Origin: Otatea glauca
Lineage: Eukaryota > Streptophyta > Magnoliopsida > Poales > Poaceae
DNA length: 64,000 nt
Assembly (NCBI GenBank): GCA_036346275.1
Contig: CM070713.1
Span: forward strand, 72,904,382 to 72,968,381
Direction: 5' to 3'
The translations under genes were made by a program, and so were the position numbers. The notes beneath the pieces are model-generated. The model was not told where the DNA came from, did no database searches, and was given only the letters and a program-made list of their open reading frames with translations. Positions 21,911 through 31,552 of this stretch are shown piece by piece. Each line of letters opens with the position of its first letter. Within the stretch, counting starts at the first letter, position 1.

Positions 21911-23113
21911 ATGCTTCTCCTACCCAGGCACCTTTTCCTCCCCACCCCTGCCCTGCCCCCTTCCATCTCCTCCTCCCGCTTCCGCCCCCTTCCCTGCACA
22001 GTCATCCCCACCTCCTCCAACTCTACTTCCACCACCTCATCCACAGACGCCAGCACGACGTCTTCCTCCTTCTCCGTGGAAGACTACCTCGTGACCAGGT
22101 GCAACCTCTACCCCGGTGTGGCCTCCCGCGTCGCGCCGGAGCTCACCGCCATCAAGTCCCCCTCCAGGCCCGACTCCGTGCTCGCCTTCCTCGCCACCGC
22201 GCTCGAGCTCTCCCCACCCCTCATCGCCGTCACCGTCGCCCGCGACCCCAAGATCCTCACCTGCAGCGTCCCCAAGACCCTCGCGCCCCGTGCCGCCGAG
22301 CTCCGCGCCCTCGGCTTCACCCCATTCCAGATGGGTCTCCTCGTTGCGCGCTGCGGCGCGGCCGTCTTCCGCTCCCGCGCGCTCCTCGTCAGGGTCCAGT
22401 TCTGGCTCCCCTACCTCCGCGGCCGCATCGACAAGCTCGTCGGCGCACTGAAGGACAACCCCGCCCTCCTCACCGGCGACCTCAGGATGGCCAGGTCCAC
22501 CATCGCGCTCATCCAGGAGGAAGGCGGCCTCACGGACGACGACATCGGCTGGTTCTGCGTCTCCTATGCCTCCAAGCTGCTCGTGGCGAACCCGACGGAG
22601 GTCGAGGCCGTCCTGGCGCGCGCCGACGAGTTCGGGGTGCCGCGCAAGACGAGGCCGTTCAAGGACGCGATCGTCGCGGCGTTCTGCATGACGCCAGAGA
22701 GGATCGCCTGGAAGGTGGCGTTCTTCAGGGACGAGCTCGGATGGACGGCGGACCAGGTGCAGACGGCGGCGGCCAAGACGCCGACGCTGCTGATGGTCTC
22801 TGCGGAGCGGCTGCGGAGGAACTGGGAGTTCCTGAGCAAAGAAGTCGGGATGGACGCGGAGCGCGTCGCCAACTTCCCGGCGCTGCTTAGGTACGACCTG
22901 GACGGGCGGCTCGTGCCGCGGTTCCGGGTGATCAGGGTGCTGCAGGCGCGGCGGCTGTGGCGCGGCCGGGATTTCATCAACATTGCCACCATAACAGAGG
23001 AGGATTTCGTGGCCAAGTTTATAAGGCCTTTCTTGGTTAAAGTCCCGAACTTGGCCAAGGTTTATGAAGCAGCCGCCGCCGAGAAGGAACAACCCAGTGC
23101 ATATAACCCATGA
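21911..23113 (+). CDS. mTERF-domain protein 1, organelle-targeted
   Basis: This intronless gene encodes 400 residues. mTERF proteins are helical-repeat nucleic-acid binders of mitochondria and plastids that act in transcription, termination, intron splicing or ribosome assembly. The start at 21911 (MLLLPRHLF) is chosen because all paralogs here begin at an equivalent CCGCG-ATG context. An in-frame ATG at 21734 would add 59 residues of poor quality. Residues 1-55 are Ser/Thr/Pro-rich with few acids, as in a transit peptide. FSVEDYLVTRCNL then opens the conserved region, with repeated proline-containing mTERF motifs (ARDPKILTC, KDNPALLTG, VANPTEVEAVL, AKTPTLLMV). The C-terminus has LVPRFRVIRVL and a Phe-rich block, shared by the family. 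The tail AAAEKEQPSAYNP differs from the paralogs. The exact organelle and target are unknown. Confidence 0.93.
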   Translation: MLLLPRHLFLPTPALPPSISSSRFRPLPCTVIPTSSNSTSTTSSTDASTTSSSFSVEDYLVTRCNLYPGVASRVAPELTAIKSPSRPDSVLAFLATALELSPPLIAVTVARDPKILTCSVPKTLAPRAAELRALGFTPFQMGLLVARCGAAVFRSRALLVRVQFWLPYLRGRIDKLVGALKDNPALLTGDLRMARSTIALIQEEGGLTDDDIGWFCVSYASKLLVANPTEVEAVLARADEFGVPRKTRPFKDAIVAAFCMTPERIAWKVAFFRDELGWTADQVQTAAAKTPTLLMVSAERLRRNWEFLSKEVGMDAERVANFPALLRYDLDGRLVPRFRVIRVLQARRLWRGRDFINIATITEEDFVAKFIRPFLVKVPNLAKVYEAAAAEKEQPSAYNP

Positions 23114-24246
23114 GAGGCTGGAGATCTAGTGTAGATTGGGCAAAAGATTATCTGCATGTAAATGTTGCTCTTTTGTACAGTGCAGTTTTGTTGTAACATA
23201 TTATGGAACTGCTCAGCTGCATTTGTGGTCACAGAAGTGTAACGCTGGTATTACACTACAGCGTGTGATATAGTACTGGCATTACAAAGAATTGCCTGCC
23301 TGAACGCTTTCAATTTCGTTATTATTGTACGTTTTAATCTCATTGCATTGCATTTTTCAGTGGTTCAGTTGGCTTCAGTTATGGGCTACAACCTACAAGG
23401 TTCAGACTTTCAATTATGATCGGATTACTCTATAGCATATCCTCTGCCTTTACTACGCTTGGCGTTCACCATACTTCTAACTGCTGATGACAATGCCGGC
23501 TCCTAAGCAGCTCTTCATCTCGCAGTTGCAGATTCAGTCCAGGATTGTAAACCAGCAATTGTCGCAGGAATGGTTTTCGGTGCTCATCACACTGGCAAGT
23601 GCGTGCTGATTTTATTGGAGGATTGTAAACTGCAAATCAAGATTGGTTTTGTACGCCCTCATGTTCTGCGCCGATAAAATGATGATCAAGCGACTGAGCA
23701 TAGTTGTTGTAGCTAGTACGTGTGGTGTTAATGTGTTGCGTGTAATGTTTCTATGTACGACACAAGTGTATATCAGTATATGGCCGTTGGATACAAAAGT
23801 AAATTTTTTGCAGTTTTGACTATGAGAGCTTCCGAATTGCTGCTCTGCTACCAAGTTACATGGCTACTGTCCTTGGTATTCACCTTGACATGTGCTGTTA
23901 CAAACTAGGATCATAGGCACGCAAACAGCCAATTTATAAGTTATTTGCATCTGTAAGAGTTTGTTCTAGGCTTGTATTCTAAAATGATTCGGGCTCTGTT
24001 TCGTGTGGTTCCTGAAGAACGGTGTCGAGTTTGGTCGCTGTGTCTACCGCGGTACTGCCGAAGTGCCAAGCGCCAACTAGTACAGGGAGTCAGGGATTAC
24101 TTGAGATGTCTAATTCTGCACGAGCTCAGTGTCAAGGCTCAAAATCCTACTCGGTTAGTTTCATTGGGAAACGGCCCAAACGGGAGTGATTTGGAATGGA
24201 AGAGCATGTTATTGTTTATACCCGGGAGGAGCAGATGATATCCATT
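23114..24246. other. 3' region of mTERF 1 and intergenic sequence
   Basis: No gene or clear element is visible. The first few hundred bases are T-rich and probably contain the 3' UTR. Short open frames have no recognisable motif. Confidence 0.5.
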
Positions 24247-24253
24247 ATGTCAC

Positions 24254-24473
24254 CAGGGCTTTAAAAACCGACGAAAACCGCGGTTTTTAACCTTATCATC
24301 ACGGTTCGAGATTTAAAACTGATCAATGAAAACCGCTCGATTTTCTAAGCCCTCAAAAACCGCTCTAAGGAACATTCAATTGATCGGATCGGTTTTCAGT
24401 GAAAACCGATCGGCTTTTGATTTTTTTAACCTACGGTTTTTGACGATTTTCGACTCGGTATTTTCGAACCCTG
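24254..24473. mobile_element. hAT-like MITE, copy 1
   Basis: The element begins CAGGGCTTTAAAAACCG and ends CGGTATTTTCGAACCCTG, giving CAGGG/CCCTG terminal inverted bases. ATGTCAC flanks it on both sides (24247-24253 and 24474-24480), close to the 8 bp duplication of hAT elements. The interior has repeated AAAACCG / CGGTTTT words. It is related to 29198-29495. It lies about 230 bp upstream of the mTERF 2 start. Confidence 0.8.
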
Positions 24474-24702
24474 ATGTCACTATGAAAAATCACTTGATTT
24501 CCTCGCGGAAATATCACTTTTTGCAGCATCTAAAAATATCACATAATATCATGCACGCATCTGAAAATATCACATAATATCATGCACGCTACCCTGTAAC
24601 GAGAAACGAGCTCGCTCTATATCAGCGTCAAGTGAGCAAAGCTCATCCCCTCCTCGACCTCGAGCGAGCGCCAGGTCTCCTCGGTCCTCCCCCTACCCCG
24701 CC

Positions 24703-25878
24703 ATGCTCCTCGCTCCCATGCCTCTCCTCTTCCTCACCGCCGCGCCCCTCGCCGCTGTCCACCTCCCCACCCGCGGCCGCCTCCGCCTCCGCCTCCTCCT
24801 CCATCTCCCCCACGCCGCCGCGGCCGCCGCCACTCCCGGAAACCGCTTCGCCGTCGAGGACTACCTCATCGCCAGCTGCCACCTCACCCAGCCGCAAGCC
24901 CTCAAGGCCGCCAAGAACCTCGCCCACCTCAAGTCCCCCTCCAACCCCGACGCCGTCCTCGCCTTCCTCGCCGGCCTCGGCCTCTCCCCCAAGGAGGTCG
25001 CCGCCGCCGTCGCCTCCAACCCGCGCATCCTCTGCGCCCGCATCGACCGCTCCCTCGCGCCCATCTCGGCGGAGCTCCGCGCCCTCGGCCTCTCCCCGTC
25101 CCAGATCGCCCGCCTCGCGAAGATCGCCGGCCGCTACTTCCTGTGCCGCAGCTTCGTCTCCAAGGTGCGGTTCTGGCTCCCCCTCTTCGGTTCCCCGGAG
25201 AGGCTCCTCCAGGCCAGCGACTGGAACTACTGGCTCCTCACCTCCGACCTCGAGAAGGTGGTCGAGCCCAACGTCGCGTTCCTGCAGCAATGCGAGCTAA
25301 ATGCTAGTGATATTGCCAAGCTACTCGTGGCCGCGCCCCGGCTGGTCACCATGCACCCCGAGTACGTCCAGGACGCCGTGCGGCGGGCTACGCAGCTCGG
25401 TGTGCCCCCGGGCTCCCAGATGTTCCGGCACGCGCTCTCCACCGCTGGATGCATCGGCCAGGAGAAGGTCGACGCCAAGGTCGCCGTCCTAAAAGAGACG
25501 CTCGGGTGGTCGCAGGACGAGGTGAACCTTGCCGTCAGCAAGGCTCCGCGGATCCTGGTCGCATCCGAGGAGAGGCTGCGCCGCAATGCGGAGTTCTTGA
25601 TCAAGGAGGTCGGGCTGCAGCCACAGTACATCGCACGCCGGTCGGTGTTGCTCATGTACAGCCTCGAGAGGAGGCTAGTGCCCCGGCACCTCGTGGTGAA
25701 GGTTCTCAAGGAGAGGGGGCTGATCGAGGAAGACCGGTGCTTCTTCAACGTGGTGGCGCCAACTGAAGAGAAGTTCTTGGAGAAGTTTGTTGCCCCCTAC
25801 GAGAAGTGTATCCCGGGGCTCGCCGATGCTTACGAGGCTGCCTGTGCCGGGAAGGTGCCGGTGGAAATTGAGCAGTGA
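24703..25878 (+). CDS. mTERF-domain protein 2, organelle-targeted
   Basis: This intronless gene encodes 391 residues. Residues 1-45 are Leu/Pro/Arg-rich (MLLAPMPLLF...), consistent with an organelle transit peptide. The conserved block opens with NRFAVEDYLIASCHL at about residue 46. It continues through mTERF repeats (VASNPRILCARID, VAAPRLVTMHPEYV, SKAPRILVASEERL) and ends with the family C-terminus YSLERRLVPRHLVVKVLKER, FLEKFV and LADAYEAACAGK. Each repeat is a three-helix unit in solved mTERF structures, and together they form a curved nucleic-acid binding surface. The nearest relatives in the window are mTERF 3 and 4, by shared wording. GC content is very high in the first half, as is usual for grass genes. 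Confidence 0.94.
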   Translation: MLLAPMPLLFLTAAPLAAVHLPTRGRLRLRLLLHLPHAAAAAATPGNRFAVEDYLIASCHLTQPQALKAAKNLAHLKSPSNPDAVLAFLAGLGLSPKEVAAAVASNPRILCARIDRSLAPISAELRALGLSPSQIARLAKIAGRYFLCRSFVSKVRFWLPLFGSPERLLQASDWNYWLLTSDLEKVVEPNVAFLQQCELNASDIAKLLVAAPRLVTMHPEYVQDAVRRATQLGVPPGSQMFRHALSTAGCIGQEKVDAKVAVLKETLGWSQDEVNLAVSKAPRILVASEERLRRNAEFLIKEVGLQPQYIARRSVLLMYSLERRLVPRHLVVKVLKERGLIEEDRCFFNVVAPTEEKFLEKFVAPYEKCIPGLADAYEAACAGKVPVEIEQ

Positions 25879-26006
25879 CTAGACTTCAAGGAGAATTTGG
25901 AGGTGTGTGTATCGCCTCCATTGTATAACATCATTCTACTGATGAACTATAGCAGGCACAGCAGATTCATGGTCATTTAGTGTAGGTTTATTAGTTACAG
26001 CCGACA

Positions 26007-26796
26007 ATGAGGTGCATGTTTATAACTTTGAAATTGTTCATGGGTTTTGATAAACATCACTCAGATGTTTATAAGAAACAAAATATCCAGATGAAAGCTA
26101 GACACACCCATTGTTCATTTCTAATTAAGCAATGGTCTTGGGATCCGTTTCATGTGCAGTTGGTAGTGTGACGGTAACTTAAGTAATCCACTACCGGCCC
26201 TCAGATTCAAATCCGAGGGCCTACGTTCATTCTGGTACGGTTCATGTATTGTCCATCACTGTAGGAGAAGCATTTTACAAAGAACTTGAGCCGTTTATCG
26301 TGGGAAGGGATGGACAAAATCGCCTACAGTCGCTCTCGTTTTTTTTTTGTTTACAAAAGCTGCACATCGCCATCTTGTAGAATGTATGCAATGCTAAAGT
26401 GATTAACATAGTGCGTTTCATCTTTTATTTTGCTTATTCCTTCTTTTCCCTTTTTGCAAACATGTCTTGATGACAGCTGATGTTCATTCTTCCACAGCTC
26501 CACTGCACCAAAAATATGGCGAGGTGTATATTTATAGCTTTGAAACTGTTCATTTCTTGATTGAGCAATGAGTTTGTTATAAAATATTGAGCGATATGTT
26601 TCCTTTGGTCCTCAGTTTTATTTTTTGTTTACAGAAGCTAGACATCGTCATCATGTAGAATGTGTGCAGTACTAAAGTGATTAACATAGTGCTTCGTCTT
26701 TTATTTTGCTTATATTCTTTTATTTTCCATTTTGCAAACATGTCTTGATGGCAGTTGATGTGCATGCTTTCACAGTTCCACTGCACCAAAAAGTAT
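26007..26796. repeat. Diverged direct duplication downstream of mTERF 2, with a SINE-like insert
   Basis: GAGGTGCATGTTTATAACTT at 26007 corresponds to GAGGTGTATATTTATAGCTT at 26519. GTTTACAAAAGCTGCACATC (26349) corresponds to GTTTACAGAAGCTAGACATC (26637), and similarity continues through TTTTGCAAACATGTCTTGATG and CACTGCACCAAAAA. The first copy has about 200 extra bases (26147-26348) absent from the second. Within these, GCAGTTGGTAGTGTG and GATTCAAATCC look like degenerate Pol III A and B boxes, and the insert ends in a T run at 26340. This fits a SINE insertion in one copy, at low certainty. Confidence 0.55.
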
Positions 26797-27090
26797 AAGT
26801 GCTTGAAAAACTAGAATGATTCTAAATGTAAATGTGTTGGTTAGTGCAAATCAGTCTTTGCTAATTTGTAATTCTGTATTTTTCCCTCGGCCTTAATGAC
26901 CAGATTATCTTTGATAACAGGCCTTGGTTAGAATGTGGGAATGGAAATTCGGCAGGAATGCGGGGCTGTACTTTCTTTCAGCTAATTTAGGATGGGCGTA
27001 TCAGAAATAGTGTTCTTCATCAACGAAAGGGAATGAACAAAAAAGAAGAAATAGAGCTCTTTTACAGTGGATTAAAATCAATATAAGCCA

Positions 27091-28716
27091 TGATAGAAAT
27101 AATCTTGTAATAGGAAAGTTTTAGTTTGGAAAGTTTGTATTAAGAAAGTTTAGGATGAGGAGTTGAATTAGGATAAGGAGGTGGAATCCTATTCCGCTTA
27201 TGAGGGTTGTAGTTTTGGGTATAAATAGAGGGGTAGACCTGAGTTTGTAAGAGAACAGAGCGAGAAGTAATAAAGGGAAAATTGTCCCAAAGTTTTTGCC
27301 GTTCTGTTCCAACAATTGGTATCAGAGCTCCGGGTTCGAAACCCTAGCTGCTGCCCCGGGAGGAGGAGACTCCCGGGGTGGCCAACCGCGGGCGCACTGT
27401 AAGAGCAGGCGCGAGAGGGCTTCGTGCGTGGTGCAGAGTCCAAGGCGTGAGAAGCGGCCCAGAGATCGACGCTTTTGAGTCTAAGGTTTTAAATCAACCC
27501 ACTGCCTTCGAGAGGAGGAGACTCTTGGGGAGGCATTCGAGAAGTGGCGCACGGCTGTTGGCCGGTGGTGGGTGCACGAGGTGTCCGCGCGACACGATCA
27601 CCGATGCAACGCATGATGGCGTGAGGTCGGCGGTGGCGTCAGTGGCCATCGAGTCCGCGAGCGGTCGGCGCGCGCGCATGACCGCTGATGAGGTCTCTAG
27701 GGCACTCGGGCGCGTGCTTGTCACGGCTCGACCGACGGCACGGCGTGCGCAGCGCAGTGGCGTAGCGCGGCGCGCGCGAGCATGGTGACATCGGGGACGT
27801 GGCATGGACGCAGTCGGCATGTAGCGCTCGGGCATGGCGACAACAGGGCGCAGATGGCAATGATTGATTGGCATGATTTTGTTGTCGTTGAGACAATTGA
27901 GTTTGAGGATGATGAGTACGAGGGGCTTCCTGTGCCGTCTATGCTAGAAGAGTTGAAGTGTCGGAGGAGGAAAATAGAGAGGAAACAGGAGCGAAGCGGT
28001 GCACAAGCCAGAGAGAGGAAGTGCGGCTGGCTGTGAAAAAAAAGATATATGAGATGGGTTCTTGTGCGAGTTGTGTCCATAAGATAAACATGTGCGAATT
28101 CCTTCAGAGATGTCGTGCGCATCAGAAGAGATCATGCTGCACGTGAAGATCAAAAGGAAGCCGTTGCGTGTACCAAGAGGAGTTGTAGTCGTCGTTCTAG
28201 ATATGTGTGCGCATAAGAGTTCTTGCAGGTGTGTCCAAGTTCTCTCGTGGGTAAGCTCTAATGCGAGTCTGCGTCACCATTAAGTTGCGTTACCGGTGAA
28301 AAGACAATTGGAGCTGAGGCACAGGTCGTAATCACCGGCAAGGTGCGTCATCGGTGGTATGGCCAACAAGAAGAAGACGAAACTCTTTGGAGATGCGTTC
28401 ATCATCCTGTGTTGAGTATGAGTTGAGCAAATCGTAGTTGAGACCGATTGCCTCAATGAGTTATAGTTGCGTTACAAGATTAAGGGGGTGATTGATAGAA
28501 ATAATCTTGTAATAGGAAAGTTTTAGTTTGGAAAGTTTGTATTAAGAAAGTTTAAGATGAGGAGTTGAATTAGGATAAGGAGGTGGAATCCTATTCCGCT
28601 TATGAGGGTTGTAGTTTTGGGTATAAATAGAGGGGTATACCTGAGTTTATAAGAGAACAGAGCGAGAAGTAATAAAGAGAAAATTGTCCCAAAGTTTTTG
28701 CCGTTCTGTTCCAACA
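27091..28716 (+). mobile_element. Small nonautonomous LTR retrotransposon with captured host sequence
   Basis: Two 224 bp LTRs (27091-27314 and 28493-28716) start TGATAGAAATAATCTTG and end CTGTTCCAACA. They differ at about four positions by eye. AGCCA flanks the element at 27086-27090 and 28717-28721. The primer site TTGGTATCAGAGC follows the 5' LTR at 27316, as in copia-type elements primed by initiator tRNA-Met. A purine-rich tract (AAGGGGGTGAT) precedes the 3' LTR. The ~1.18 kb interior has no gag, protease, integrase or reverse transcriptase. It holds GC-rich sequence and a fragment resembling splicing factor SF3A1 (27854-27964). The size and structure fit a TRIM/SMART-like or other nonautonomous copia derivative. 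Confidence 0.92.
27854..27964 (+). pseudogene. SF3A1-like (splicing factor 3a subunit 1) fragment inside the LTR element
   Basis: The translation contains IDWHDFVVVETIEFEDDE followed by a short acidic, proline-containing stretch and SMLEEL. SF3A1 proteins carry a nearly invariant VDWHDFVVVET segment with an acidic, proline-containing stretch after it, ahead of the ubiquitin-like region. The match of ten consecutive residues (DWHDFVVVET) and the following pattern is unlikely by chance. The fragment covers about 37 codons, has no other SF3A1 domain nearby, and continues into unrelated basic sequence. It lies in the sense orientation of the LTR element. Function in splicing is not expected. Confidence 0.78.
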
Positions 28717-28721
28717 AGCCA

Positions 28722-29189
28722 TCAATTCCTTTGAATCTAATGGTTGAAATCAATTAAGATCTAGTTATACTACCACCTGTAGTATCGGTAGTAAAATTGA
28801 AAGAGGGGTAAAAGGGTAAAAAATTCTGTCATACTATCTGTTCTTTACGGTAAAACACGTCCTGTGATCCCGATGAATGACGGATGAATGGATAAGAAGT
28901 CTTTGAAGATCACCAAGTATTCGGTGAATCCAAAACTGTAAACGAATTAGGAAAAATCTAAAATACCCTTGATGAATGGATAGAAAAAATCTAAAATACC
29001 CTTGAGAATGAATGGTTAGATTTGATTCCTACTACCACTACTTACTACCTATGTAATCCACTGTAAAATTTCTCAAGAAATATACCGTCTTGAGTCAAGT
29101 TGTTCACGGTTCTGCTACACAAAGTATTACTTGAGCTTCCCTTTGCAGTGTTACAGCATCACGCTCCACGGAAGAGATGGAGGAAGTTG
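28722..29189. other. Intergenic sequence between two transposons
   Basis: No gene is visible. It contains a short direct repeat (AAAAATCTAAAATACCCTTGA near 28950 and 28986). Confidence 0.5.
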
Positions 29190-29197
29190 GTGCAGAG

Positions 29198-29495
29198 TAG
29201 GATTTCCAAAAACCGGCGAAAACCGCGGTATTCGACCTTATCGCTAAGGTTCGAGATCTAAAACCAATCGGTAAACCGGTCTAATTAAAAAAATCAAAAA
29301 TTTAAAAATTTTGAAAAAAATTATGTGTCGAAAACCGTTTTTAAGGAACATTCAATTGATTGGTTGGTTTTCGGTGAAAACCGAGCGGTTTTTCGATATA
29401 TTTTTTTGATTTTTTTATTTCTTAACCCTTCGGTTTCTGAAAGTTTTCGAGCGGTTTTTGCGGTTTTCGAGTTTCGAACCGGTTTTTGAAACCTG
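29198..29495. mobile_element. hAT-like MITE, copy 2
   Basis: The element begins TAGGATTTCCAAAAACCGG and ends CCGGTTTTTGAAACCTG. GTGCAGAG occurs immediately on both sides (29190-29197 and 29496-29503), an 8 bp target duplication. The interior shares GCGAAAACCGCGGT, CGAGATCTAAAACC-type and AAGGAACATTCAATTGAT words with the copy at 24254-24473, so the two belong to one family. Confidence 0.85.
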
Positions 29496-29785
29496 GTGCA
29501 GAGTCTCAGAATACAGGCAGAACACATTGTGCCTGAACTGAAGAGCTGACTTCGACTGGATAGGCGTAGGCTTTTATGCTGTGTATACTAGTAGAGTAGC
29601 AGTATTGTTCATGCATGTGACTGATGTAAGATGTAATTATGTAACCCCAGACCTGAGTTTTGTAACGCATTTTTTTGTTGATAAAGGATTCTCCCTACTT
29701 ATTTTTGTGGTCTTTTTTTTTTTCTGTAAAAGGGATTATCTAGGGAATTATGTAGAGGAAATTCTTTATTTTCAACTAGAAGTTA

Positions 29786-30016
29786 GGGCCTGTTTGTTCC
29801 AGCTTTGGATTCTTTAAAAACTGATTCTGGTTTGTAATTGTAGAGTAGCTGATTCTCCAAAAGTTGAAATACAAAAACACATATGAAGTGGATTGTAGAT
29901 TCTAGCGTATATGAGTGTGCTGGATTGTGAGAATCGAATTGTAGAATCGGACTATTTGTTTTTTATTCTACTTTTGAGATCAGAATCCATAATCAAAAGC
30001 TAAAAAAAACAGGCCC
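29786..30016. mobile_element. Tourist-like MITE (231 bp)
   Basis: The terminal inverted repeats are GGGCCTGTTTGTTCCAGCTTT and, at the other end, AAAGCTAAAAAAAACAGGCCC. TTA on each side (29783-29785 and 30017-30019) is the 3 bp target duplication typical of PIF/Harbinger elements. Inside is imperfect palindromic sequence with AGAATC-type words. Confidence 0.85.
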
Positions 30017-30186
30017 TTAGTCACTTTCGTGATATGGCATAGCGAAAATACTCTTCACTGTATTATCATTCGATCTCATCTTCTATATCTTATACGCCAC
30101 TTTGGTCAGTTCTCTTAAGTTCGATTGCCATTAATCTTTTAAAAACTGTCAGATTTTCTTGGTCTATCCAAATGGTCCTTAGTTTA

Positions 30187-31054
30187 GGGGCTATTTGGGA
30201 GCTTAAAGCCAACTTGTGCTTACGGAAAGCCGAAAAGCCCCCCTCCCCCAATACGTGTGCCTACGATGTGCTTTTTAGATAAGTCGAAAACCAGTTACAG
30301 TAGAAAAAGTGGAAAGCCAAAAAGCTAGGTAGAAATAGCTTCTCTGTCTTATTGCGGACCTATGTTAACAATGTACCCTTAGAAGTTGGGAGAAATTATC
30401 CGCAAAATGCCACACAATAAAAGAGACGAAGGGGGCATCGAGGCATCACCCTCCCTAGCTCCCGTGTCTCTCCCATCAACCGAATCGTGGAGGTCGACGG
30501 CGCTCCCAGCCGCCTCCAGCTTCCTGCTACTCCGGAGACTGTTGGCGACGCCTCCACCTCCCGTATCGACGCCTTTGCCTGGAGTACTCCCGATCAACGC
30601 CGCCAGCCCGGCTACCCGCCTCAAGTACTCCATATATACATGACCATCTCTTGACTGGAGCAAACATATGTGCATTGCTCTTAGGGCTGCCAGGGGACTA
30701 TTGTATCTTCACCAACAATGCAATTCTAAGATCATTCACAGGGATGTCAAAGCAGCAAATATATGACAAGTTCTTCATATGCTTGTAAAATTAACTCGTG
30801 AAATCAATATTTACTACAAAATTTACAAATCAGTCATACATACGCTAATTCAATACACAAACAAACCTTTAGAACCTTCAAAGGGTATTTCAGATATTTC
30901 AATGTAGAATGACAACTTAAGCTAAAAGCCATTCTCCCCCCCAAAAAAAAAGCTAGGTTGCTAAGCTGCAGCCACCAGCTACAGCTGTTTTTCAGTCTAA
31001 AAAGCTAAAAAAAATTTAGTTTTTCAGAAAAGTTACAACTTCACAAATAGACCT
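30187..31054. mobile_element. TIR element (PIF/Harbinger-like) carrying gene fragments
   Basis: The left end GGGGCTATTTGGGAGCTT and the right end CACAAATAGACCT are imperfect inverted repeats. TTA lies outside each end (30184-30186 and 31055-31057). Between them are AAAGCC/AAGCTA-type subterminal words and about 400 bp of unrelated sequence. That includes a GC-rich open stretch (30386-30643) and a protein-kinase fragment (30671-30764). This arrangement resembles a Pack-type nonautonomous element. The TIR match is weaker than in the neighbouring Tourist-like MITE. Confidence 0.6.
30671..30764 (+). pseudogene. Receptor-like kinase catalytic-loop fragment
   Basis: Read as codons, the strand gives [16 protein letters not shown] and then [12 protein letters not shown] before a stop. 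[10 protein letters not shown] is the HRD catalytic loop of plant leucine-rich-repeat receptor kinases, and AARGLLYLH...C is the helix that precedes it in NIK/SERK-type kinases. Only about 31 codons are present. The activation segment, the glycine-rich loop and the extracellular part are absent, so this is a stray fragment with no catalytic capacity. It lies inside the TIR element at 30187-31054. Confidence 0.82.
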
Positions 31055-31057
31055 TTA

Positions 31058-31552
31058 ATTTCTTTTTAACGGGACACATCATATTATTCATTTTTACCCC
31101 TTTGAATAAAAAGGACCTGGCAGAGGACGACGATGGCTAGGCTAACCGGCGGTAGATTGCGGCGGGCAGCGTGTGCCGGAGCATCAGCGTGCTTCGGAGA
31201 GTGTGATGCTGTGCGCGGCTCGGCGACGTGAAGGCATTTTCGCGATGACATATAAAGAACTGGTCAATTTTCAGCAGGAAATAAATAATTTCCTCGATTA
31301 GGAATCTGATTTATTGTTTAGGCCCAGTAAAACCGAGAAATCCTAGCCCGTGGCGGGCTAGACTCCGAATAGCGTTTATGGGCTCAAATTGGGCCCAAAA
31401 ATGTGTCCGGTTGCGAATAGAATAGGGTTGAGCCGAAGAGGAGGGAGCTGAGGCTTTACTTTTGACTGCAGCATTCCGGGAGGTCGGAGTGAGTCGGACT
31501 TCCTACCACACCAAACCAAACCCCCCCGCTTCACCGCCTCGCCGCCGCCGCG
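31058..31552 (+). promoter_or_regulatory. Upstream region of mTERF 3
   Basis: This 495 bp stretch between the TIR element and the mTERF 3 start should contain the promoter and leader. It becomes cytosine-rich over the last 60 bases. I do not see a convincing TATA box. Confidence 0.4.

Noticed and set aside
22037..23092. Long open frame opposite mTERF 1 (351 codons, minus strand)
   Set aside because: It is a shadow of the GC-rich mTERF coding sequence, with low-complexity Arg/Glu/Gly translation and no family. The same happens opposite mTERF 2, 3 and 4.
26155..26230. A functional tRNA gene
   Set aside because: A-box-like and B-box-like words are present, but no cloverleaf with acceptor pairing and anticodon arm could be drawn. 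At best it is a SINE-like remnant.
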